This document shows positions 57,693 through 64,000 of a stretch of DNA of 64,000 nt, piece by piece. The first letter of the stretch is position 1. Each line of letters starts with the position of its first letter. Under the pieces are notes generated by a model. That model did no database searches. It saw only the letters and a list, made by a program, of their open reading frames with translations, and was not told the origin of the DNA. The translations under genes were made by a program, and so were the position numbers. The stretch lies in NCBI RefSeq assembly GCF_027286325.1, contig NZ_CP114588.1, positions 1,575,317-1,639,316 on the forward strand. The letters are read 5' to 3'. The DNA comes from Salinivibrio kushneri. GTDB taxonomy: Bacteria > Pseudomonadota > Gammaproteobacteria > Enterobacterales > Vibrionaceae.

Positions 57693-59651
57693 ATGAGCCG
57701 AAACCACAAATTTGATGACAGTATTCGTAACCCGTTCTTTAGCTTGGTAGGAAGGCGGATTTTGCTGATCATGATTTTGCTCAGTGGCTTTTTCACTGTT
57801 CTCACCACCTTGCTACAAACCTATTGGGATTACGATGAAGCTTTCGATCTCGTGGACAGTCGACACTATGAAATTGAGCACATTCATGCCGACTTACTCG
57901 CCAGCTCGCTTTGGATTTATGACCTAACCAGTGTTCAAGAGCGCATTGACGGGCTGATCAACCTTCCCCATGTTGACTACTTAGCTGTGCGCTCGGAAAA
58001 CTATTTATTTGAAGCAGGCTCTCCCCTAGACGTGAGTAAAATGGTCAATGAGTACCCACTGCATTATGACGATCCCGATACGGGGAAAACCCAACGGATT
58101 GGTACTATCTACGTCGAGTCCAACACAAACGCTATCTATAATGATCTGGTCCAACGCTTTTTTATCTCATTGCTATTGAACGCAATAAAAACACTCATCG
58201 TGTGCTACCTCATTTTGTTGGTGTTTCACCACACCGTTAGCCAACGCGTGTTTAAAGTGGCGCAATTCTTACGTCAGTACAATCCGCTTGATCCCAACGA
58301 GGAAAAACTGACATTACCCCATAAGCGCTACATCATGGAAAAAGAAGACGAGCTCGACTGGCTAGCGGCTGAAACCAATAAAATCACCCAGAATATGTCA
58401 ACGCTCTATCGCAATATTATGCTAGAGCGCGAACGCTTGTCTGACTTTACCCATGTCTCTTCAGATTGGTTGTGGGAAACCGACGCTGACCTTAAGTTGA
58501 CCTTTTGCTCCGATCCGATGCGGTTGGCGTTTGACCTTAATCCCAACCAGTATCCGCATCTTGACCAGTTGCTCTCTGCTGTCGGTTGCCATCAATTTAT
58601 AGGCAATCTTCACCGACAACAGAACTTTTCGATGTGTGAGGAGATCGTGCCCATTGAAGGCGAAAGCCGGTATTTTGTCTTTCAAGCGCTTGCCCATCAC
58701 GGTATTGATGGTTTTCGCGGTTTCAGAGGCACGGGCATCGATATCACCGCGCTGAAAACGGCCCAGTTTGAACTGGAAACATTAAACCATAACCTAGAAG
58801 AAACCGTTGATGAGCGAACCCGTGAACTCCAAGAGAACATGGAGCACTTAAAGGCAGCGCAAGAACAACTGGTAGAGTCGGAAAAGCTCGCGGCACTCGG
58901 GAGCTTGGTGGCAGGGGTTGCGCATGAAGTCAACACTCCCTTAGGGATTGCTGTCACCGCCTCATCGGTGATTAAAGACATCACGCACACGCTCAACCAG
59001 GCCTTTGAGGAACAAACGTTAACCAGCACGCAGTTTGCTTCATTGATTAAGCAAGTGAACGACAGCGTGGTCATGCTGGAACATAACCTCAAGCGTGCGA
59101 CCCACCTTATTCGTGATTTTAAACAAACTGCCGTTGACCAAGTATCAGAAGCGCTGACCGAGTTTGATGTCAAGCAGACACTCGATGCTCTCGTCGCCAG
59201 CCTGCACCCGGAAACACGAAAAATTCCGGTGGCACCCGACGTTAACGGCGAGGCCAATATTTTAATGTACAGCTTACCTGGCGTTATCACCCAAGTCGTC
59301 TCTAACCTCGTGATGAATAGCATCAACCATGCCTTTGACGAGACCGATAATCCTAAAATCACGATCGAATTTGAAAGGCAAGGAGACCACCTCTACCTCT
59401 GTTATCAAGACAATGGCTGCGGTATCGAGGAATCGCTTCACCACCGAATTTTTGAACCGTTCTACACCAGCAAACGCGGGCGCGGTGGCTCAGGGCTAGG
59501 CCTCAATTTGGTCTTTAATCTCGTCAAGCAAAAGCTAGGAGGCGAGTTACAATTCGAGTCATCGCCCGGGAAAGGTGTCAAGTTTATGTTTGTGATCCCA
59601 TTAAGCTTATCTAATCAAATAGCCCGCTATGCCAGTGAAAATAAAGAGTAA
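57693..59651 (+). CDS. Membrane sensor histidine kinase (first of tandem pair)
   Basis: A 652-residue kinase: TM1 about 20-42, a roughly 115-residue periplasmic sensor, TM2 about 158-182, a HAMP-like linker, a PAS domain (SSDWLWETDADLKLTFCS from about residue 255), coiled coil, HisKA with the phospho-His in GVAHEVNTPLGIAV (near residue 411), and HATPase (NLVMNSINHAF, DNGCGIEE, GSGLGLNLVF). ATG 57693 lines up with the start of the paralogue downstream; a GTG 78 nt earlier would add an unrelated leader. No receiver domain, so a separate regulator is needed; the HD-GYP protein is the nearest. About 15 nt separate it from the next kinase. Confidence 0.88.
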   Translation: MSRNHKFDDSIRNPFFSLVGRRILLIMILLSGFFTVLTTLLQTYWDYDEAFDLVDSRHYEIEHIHADLLASSLWIYDLTSVQERIDGLINLPHVDYLAVRSENYLFEAGSPLDVSKMVNEYPLHYDDPDTGKTQRIGTIYVESNTNAIYNDLVQRFFISLLLNAIKTLIVCYLILLVFHHTVSQRVFKVAQFLRQYNPLDPNEEKLTLPHKRYIMEKEDELDWLAAETNKITQNMSTLYRNIMLERERLSDFTHVSSDWLWETDADLKLTFCSDPMRLAFDLNPNQYPHLDQLLSAVGCHQFIGNLHRQQNFSMCEEIVPIEGESRYFVFQALAHHGIDGFRGFRGTGIDITALKTAQFELETLNHNLEETVDERTRELQENMEHLKAAQEQLVESEKLAALGSLVAGVAHEVNTPLGIAVTASSVIKDITHTLNQAFEEQTLTSTQFASLIKQVNDSVVMLEHNLKRATHLIRDFKQTAVDQVSEALTEFDVKQTLDALVASLHPETRKIPVAPDVNGEANILMYSLPGVITQVVSNLVMNSINHAFDETDNPKITIEFERQGDHLYLCYQDNGCGIEESLHHRIFEPFYTSKRGRGGSGLGLNLVFNLVKQKLGGELQFESSPGKGVKFMFVIPLSLSNQIARYASENKE

Positions 59652-59666
59652 GGTGATAGACATCCA

Positions 59667-61625
59667 ATGGAAAAACTAGAAAGGTTTGAACAGGGCCTCA
59701 AACATCCACTTTTTAGTATTGTTGGCCGCCGAGTCATTCTGCTAATGGTTTTACTCAGTGGTTTTTTTACCATATTAACCACACTACTACAGTTATCATG
59801 GGACTATGAAGAAGCATTCGATCATGTCGACCATCGCCATGCAGAAATTCAAAACGTCCACGCCGACTTAATTGCATCGTCTTTGTGGGTCTTTGACCTG
59901 GTGAGTGCACAAAATCGACTAGATGGGCTCGTCAACCTTCCCTATATCGACTACCTCTCGATTGAGTTTGATGGCGTGGTGTTGGATGCAGGTGAACCGC
60001 TTTCCAGCAGTAATGTCGTCAGTCAGACGGATCTTAATTATTTCCACCCCGATACCAATCGCCGCATTAATCTGGGCACATTACGCGTCGAATCTGACGC
60101 ACAAAAAATCTATGACCTCTTATTACAGCACTTTCTCGTTACGCTGGTTTTGAATGGGATAAAAACCCTGATTGTCTGCTCGCTGATTTTATGGGTCTTC
60201 CATCAAAGCGTCAGCCAACGTGTGTTTGCGATTGCCAAACACTTATCCCATTTTGATCCTATCGAGCCTATTCACGAGCCTTTGCAGTTGAAACATCGCA
60301 AGTTCATTATGGAAAAAAGCGATGAACTCGACTGGCTGGCCGACGAAACCAATAAAATCACCCTAAGGATGACCAACCTTTACCAAAACATTGCCCTAGA
60401 ACAAGAAAGGCTTACCGATTTTACCCGCGCAGCCTCTGATTGGCTTTGGGAAACCGATGCGACACAACGACTTACGTTTTGTTCTGAAGCGATGCAAATG
60501 GCACTTGCCATACCGGTTGAAAACAGCCCAAAAGTGAAGTCATTACCTGCGCTACACCACTGTGCATCACTTTTAGACAACCTAGATACATGTGATGATT
60601 TCACCATGTGCGAAGAAAAAATCACCCTAGGAAAACACACCTACTATTTTGTATTCCAAGGGATAGCACATTTCACCGAACACGGCTTCACTGGCTTTCG
60701 CGGCACCGCGATTGATATCACTGAGCTTAAGACAACCCAGTTGGAGCTCGAGCAACTGAACCAGAGTTTAGAAGCAACCGTTGAAGCGCGAACTCACGAT
60801 CTCGCTCAAAGTATGGAAAACCTCAAAGCCGCGCAAGCTCAACTGGTGGAGTCCGAAAAACTCGCCGCACTTGGTAGCTTAGTCGCAGGCGTTGCTCACG
60901 AGGTGAACACGCCCCTAGGGATTGCGGTGACCGCCAATTCAGTAATCAAAGAGGCGGTTTCAACACTTAACAACGCATTCGAGCAAAAAACGTTGACCAG
61001 TGAGCAGTATGCCGCTGTGATGAAGCAGGTCACGGATGGTACGCATATGTTAGAGACCAACCTCAACCGTGCCGCACGATTAATTCGTGACTTTAAACAA
61101 ACCGCGGTCGACCAAGTGTCTGAAAGCCGAAGTCAGTTCCATCCCGTGCAAACACTCGAAGCATTAACGGGAAGTTTGCGCCCCGAAACCAAGAAGTTAC
61201 CCGTCGTGCCTGTCGTCGAAGGCGACCCTCAGCTTGTCATGAGCAGTCTGCCCGGTGTACTTACCCAAGTTGTCTCCAACTTGGTGATGAACAGTGTCCG
61301 CCATGCTTTTGAAGGTATTCCCGAACCAGACATTCACATTCGTATCGCCGATAAAGGCGATATCGTGGAAATTCGCTATACCGATAATGGTGTTGGGGTT
61401 GCCCCAGAACTGCATCAGCGTATTTTCGAGCCCTTCTATACGAGTTCACGCAGTAAGGGAGGCTCAGGGCTCGGTCTTAATCTCGTTTTCAATCTAGTTC
61501 ACCAAAAACTGCAGGGTAAACTTCATTTTGATTCCAAGATCAATCAGGGAGTTACCGTGGTGCTCAGCCTTCCTAAGTTTTTGACAGACACAGAGGCACC
61601 AAAAGCTAAAAGTTCTACTGAATAA
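59667..61625 (+). CDS. Membrane sensor histidine kinase (second of tandem pair)
   Basis: A 652-residue paralogue of the preceding kinase, same length and layout throughout. Shared blocks include SGFFT-LTTLLQ in TM1, RH-EI--HADL-ASSLW in the periplasmic part, the PAS start DWLWETDA, AALGSLVAGVAHEVNTPLG, RDFKQTAVDQVSE and GGSGLGLNLVFNLV; similarity is high all along but the periplasmic and PAS regions differ most, so the two may sense different cues. Conserved N, G1 and G2 boxes and the phospho-His indicate both are active. The pair arose by tandem duplication. Confidence 0.88.
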   Translation: MEKLERFEQGLKHPLFSIVGRRVILLMVLLSGFFTILTTLLQLSWDYEEAFDHVDHRHAEIQNVHADLIASSLWVFDLVSAQNRLDGLVNLPYIDYLSIEFDGVVLDAGEPLSSSNVVSQTDLNYFHPDTNRRINLGTLRVESDAQKIYDLLLQHFLVTLVLNGIKTLIVCSLILWVFHQSVSQRVFAIAKHLSHFDPIEPIHEPLQLKHRKFIMEKSDELDWLADETNKITLRMTNLYQNIALEQERLTDFTRAASDWLWETDATQRLTFCSEAMQMALAIPVENSPKVKSLPALHHCASLLDNLDTCDDFTMCEEKITLGKHTYYFVFQGIAHFTEHGFTGFRGTAIDITELKTTQLELEQLNQSLEATVEARTHDLAQSMENLKAAQAQLVESEKLAALGSLVAGVAHEVNTPLGIAVTANSVIKEAVSTLNNAFEQKTLTSEQYAAVMKQVTDGTHMLETNLNRAARLIRDFKQTAVDQVSESRSQFHPVQTLEALTGSLRPETKKLPVVPVVEGDPQLVMSSLPGVLTQVVSNLVMNSVRHAFEGIPEPDIHIRIADKGDIVEIRYTDNGVGVAPELHQRIFEPFYTSSRSKGGSGLGLNLVFNLVHQKLQGKLHFDSKINQGVTVVLSLPKFLTDTEAPKAKSSTE

Positions 61626-61669
61626 CCGAATTCAGCCATAATGGCTCTGAACCAAGAAAAGATAATGAG

Positions 61670-61695
61670 CAAGAGCCAGCTTCGGCTGGCTCTTG
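61670..61695. other. UUCG-loop hairpin between kinase and betA genes
   Basis: CAAGAGCCAGC - TTCG - GCTGGCTCTTG, a perfect 11-bp stem with an extra-stable tetraloop, between convergent genes. Neither side has a T-run, so termination would be weak or Rho-assisted; it may also protect 3' ends. Confidence 0.7.
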
Positions 61696-61717
61696 TGGTT
61701 CACGCATATTAGGAGGG

Positions 61718-63409
61718 TTAGGCAAGCGCCGCGTCTTTTTCCGGCGCCGGAGTATGGTCAGGCAGATAGCGGTAGTATTCCGCATCTTTCGCTGGTGAAA
61801 GGGTATGCCCCATCATGATGTCCGCCGCTTTTTCTGCCACCATAATAGTCGGGGCGTACAAGTTGCCATTGGTGATCGCTGGGAACACGGAGGCATCCAC
61901 CACGCGTAAATTATTGACACCATGTACCTTGAGTGATTCATCTACCACAGCCATATCATCACTCGCCAAGCCCATTTTACAGGTACAGCTTGGGTGATAC
62001 GCGCTTTCACCTTCACGAGCCACAAAGTCGAGGATTTCTTGGTCAGTTTGTGCCTCGCTGCCCGGTGATAACTCTTTACCGCGAAGGTGGTCAAACGCAG
62101 GTTGCGCAATGATATCTCGCGATACGCGAATCGCTTCCACCCACTCTTTACGCTCTTGCGGCGTAGAAAGATAGTTGAAGAAGATCTCTGGCTTCTCATC
62201 TGGGTTAGTGCTGCGAATTTTCACGTGGCCACGCACATCAGTATTCATTGGCCCCACATGCAACTGGAAACCATGCCCTTTGTTCGGTGCCGAGCCATCA
62301 TAGCGGATCGCCAGAGGCAAAAAGTGGAACTGCAAGTTCGGATATGCCACCTCATCATTACCACGTACAAACCCCCCTGCTTCAAAATGGTTGGTGGCGG
62401 CAGCGCCTTTACGGCGGAACAGCCAATCAAAACCGATTTTCGGTTGATTATGGAACTTAAGCGCGGGATACATGCTGACTGGCTCTTTACATTCATATTG
62501 CACGTAAAGCTCCAAGTGATCTTGCAAGTTTTCCCCCACACCCGGCAGGTGGTGGACAGGCTTGATCCCCAAGTTTTTCAACATGGTTTCGTCACCCACG
62601 CCAGATAGTTGCAGTAGTTTGGGCGAGTTAATCGCGCCACCACAGCTAATGATTTCCGTACCATAGGCGGTTTTCTTCCGACCCCACTTGCGGTATTCCA
62701 CCCCGATCGCGGTTTTATTTTCGAACAGCACTTTGTCTGTTGTCGCACCGGTGATCACCGTGAGATTTTTGCGGTTCATCACGGGGTGTAGATACGCCCG
62801 CGCCGCACTGTGGCGACGGCCTCGATAGATGTTTTGGTCGAAAATACCAAACCCTTCTTGCTGATAACCGTTTACGTCGTCTGTCAACGGATAACCCGCT
62901 TGCTGCGTCGCATCAAAAAAGGCACTGAATAAAGGGTTATCACAATTTGCTGTGGTAATAGCCAAGGGGCCATTATTGCCATGGTAATCGTTTTGCCCCT
63001 GCAAGCGTGTTTCACACTTACGGAAGTACGGTAGACAGTGGGCATAGTCCCACTCTTTTAATCCATGCTCATTGGCCCACTTTTCATAATCCATCGCATT
63101 GCCGCGAATATAAATCATGCCGTTGATGCTACTGCTGCCCCCAAGCACTTTCCCTCGCGGCTGTGCGATACGGCGGTTATGCATATTCGGCTCAGGTTCA
63201 GATTCGTATAACCAGTTATAGGTGCTGTCCGTGAGCAAATAGGTTAACGCCGCGGGCATGTGGATCCGAAAATCCAGCCGGTAGTCTGGCCGTCCTGCTT
63301 CGAGTAGCAGTACGTTGTTATCTGGGTTAGCACTTAAACGGTTCGCCAGAACACAGCCTGCCGAGCCCGCGCCGATGATGATATAGTCGTAATTTTGTTG
63401 CTGTCCCAT
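61718..63409 (-). CDS. betA: Choline dehydrogenase, GMC flavoprotein
   Basis: Oxidises choline to betaine aldehyde, the first step to the osmoprotectant glycine betaine. The 563 residues start with the FAD-binding DYIIIGAGSAGCVLANRLS and carry GMC motifs GKVLGGSSSINGMIYIRGNAMDYE (about residues 85-108) and GAINSPKLLQLSGVG (about 256-270), plus the C-terminal catalytic-His region YHPSCTCKMG and NGNLYAPTIMVAEKAAD. GGAGG is 6 nt before the ATG. betB and betI are not beside it; the neighbour upstream is a GntR/FCD regulator. Substrate could in principle be another alcohol, but the overall similarity is to BetA. Confidence 0.9.
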   Translation of the reverse strand: MGQQQNYDYIIIGAGSAGCVLANRLSANPDNNVLLLEAGRPDYRLDFRIHMPAALTYLLTDSTYNWLYESEPEPNMHNRRIAQPRGKVLGGSSSINGMIYIRGNAMDYEKWANEHGLKEWDYAHCLPYFRKCETRLQGQNDYHGNNGPLAITTANCDNPLFSAFFDATQQAGYPLTDDVNGYQQEGFGIFDQNIYRGRRHSAARAYLHPVMNRKNLTVITGATTDKVLFENKTAIGVEYRKWGRKKTAYGTEIISCGGAINSPKLLQLSGVGDETMLKNLGIKPVHHLPGVGENLQDHLELYVQYECKEPVSMYPALKFHNQPKIGFDWLFRRKGAAATNHFEAGGFVRGNDEVAYPNLQFHFLPLAIRYDGSAPNKGHGFQLHVGPMNTDVRGHVKIRSTNPDEKPEIFFNYLSTPQERKEWVEAIRVSRDIIAQPAFDHLRGKELSPGSEAQTDQEILDFVAREGESAYHPSCTCKMGLASDDMAVVDESLKVHGVNNLRVVDASVFPAITNGNLYAPTIMVAEKAADIMMGHTLSPAKDAEYYRYLPDHTPAPEKDAALA

Positions 63410-63516
63410 AAAACCTCCAAATTTTTCCTTCCCGTGTGCAGGGCGTCAGCCCGGAACAGTCGCAACACAGAAATAGGTGTGATTGTGTAGAGGTTTCCTT
63501 TTTGAAGTTTTTATAA

Positions 63517-64000
63517 TTAGCTTGATGTTTGTTCATCAATGCATTGTTGTAGCAACCGATAGTGGTGGCTAATCGTCGCTTGCGCCTTAAACGGCTCCGC
63601 AGCGATAATGTGGTTAACTGTCTGTTGCCAGTTTTCCACCGTTTGGCGACGATAATCCGCCGCCTGATAAAGGGCATAATCGTGCGAGCTAAACCCTTGC
63701 TGGATAGCGTGCATCACCCATTCAAAAATCGGGTTGCCGGACATCGCAGCAATCAGTAGGTTTAGTGCCCGATCGAGCTCTCCTAAGCGATCCAAATCCG
63801 GTGCTTTTTCAGCGGCGAGTGCCGCCAGCTCTGTGACGCTTTCACTGAGCTGTCGTTTTTGCGACGCAGTACCACGACTAATAGCGAGCAACACCAAGCT
63901 TTGATCGACCGTTTCACGAAACTCTGCGACCTTGTCCGCTTGAACATGGCTTTGCTTTAGAAACAGCGCCAGTGATTCACTGATGTTATGCACATCAACC
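63517..64000 (-). CDS. GntR/FadR-type regulator, FCD domain (5' end missing)
   Basis: The open frame continues past the right edge, so only the C-terminal 160 or so residues are seen. They form an all-helical FCD ligand-binding domain: VDVHNISESLALFLKQSH, EFRETVDQSLVLLAISRG, DRALNLLIAAMSGNPIFEWVMHAI, and HIIAAEPFKAQATISHHYRLL with late histidines that often bind metal. The N-terminal winged helix lies outside. It has the same direction as betA and ends 107 nt upstream of it, so it may control betA; BetI, the usual bet repressor, is of the TetR family. Confidence 0.82.
   Translation of the reverse strand, partial: VDVHNISESLALFLKQSHVQADKVAEFRETVDQSLVLLAISRGTASQKRQLSESVTELAALAAEKAPDLDRLGELDRALNLLIAAMSGNPIFEWVMHAIQQGFSSHDYALYQAADYRRQTVENWQQTVNHIIAAEPFKAQATISHHYRLLQQCIDEQTSS

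Noticed and set aside
58697..59362. 221-codon open frame antisense to the first tandem kinase
   Set aside because: Low-complexity serine/valine/leucine composition and complete overlap with conserved kinase domains. No ribosome site or family.
1..64000. CRISPR arrays, restriction or toxin-antitoxin loci, prophage or insertion elements
   Set aside because: Looked for; no repeat arrays, transposase, integrase, methylase or toxin-like genes are apparent.

Overview
The window looks like chromosomal DNA of a marine or halophilic gammaproteobacterium of the Vibrionaceae type; Salinivibrio or a close relative is my best guess. The grounds are moderate GC, E. coli-like core gene order (bioA divergent from bioBFC, asnS next to aspC, ynfL/ynfM-like LysR/MFS pair), a Na+-coupled SstT, a choline dehydrogenase, four methyl-accepting chemotaxis proteins and many c-di-GMP proteins. 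The genus is inference. I see no rRNA, tRNA, insertion sequence, prophage or CRISPR array.

Layout. 1-4.2 kb: biotin synthesis (bioC partial, bioF, bioB leftward; bioA rightward) around a BirA-type operator. 4.2-7.5 kb: VOC protein, GNAT acetyltransferase coupled to a Bcr/CflA-like exporter, orphan MetQ lipoprotein. 7.6-9.7 kb: a Lon-N-domain protein, then an RpoE/ChrR sigma/anti-sigma pair of the singlet-oxygen type. 9.9-14 kb: sstT, an Mlc-like ROK repressor, queE and queD. 14.2-21.2 kb: a chemoreceptor with a c-type heme motif, asnS, aspC, an Aer-like PAS chemoreceptor, folE. 21.2-28.9 kb: META lipoprotein, a CHASE protein with a degenerate GGDEF domain, DUF4250, a membrane protein, an intact diguanylate cyclase, and an MFS/LysR pair around a perfect 15-bp inverted repeat. 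29-38 kb: YgiQ, a 51-residue membrane protein, a YdiJ-type flavoprotein, an exported Nudix-PAP2 fusion and a FAN1-like VRR-NUC nuclease. 38-43.5 kb: YcgR-like PilZ protein, DUF945 protein, a REC-cNMP-histidine kinase whose receiver lacks its aspartate, its response regulator, and a small barrel-like envelope protein. 43.6-50.4 kb: tandem Usp plus SulP transporter, an MFS protein, two unknown membrane proteins, azlCD. 50.5-61.6 kb: two chemoreceptors, YrhK and DUF3955 membrane proteins, then a signalling block of REC-DUF3369-HD-GYP regulator, periplasmic binding protein and two tandem paralogous histidine kinases. 61.7-64 kb: betA and the 3' part of a GntR/FCD regulator.

Signalling dominates: four chemoreceptors, three histidine kinases, two response regulators, one apparently active and one apparently inactive GGDEF protein, an HD-GYP phosphodiesterase and a PilZ effector. 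The most system-like candidates are (a) the binding protein/two-kinase/HD-GYP block at 55-61.6 kb, (b) the pseudo-receiver kinase and regulator pair at 40.4-42.8 kb, and (c) a possible RpoE/ChrR regulon visible in this window: similar TGATC-to-GTA promoter-like motifs precede the Lon-domain gene, rpoE itself and folE.

Limits: functions come from reading motifs by eye. No database search, alignment or folding program was run. Start codons were chosen from ribosome-binding sites and family starts where possible.
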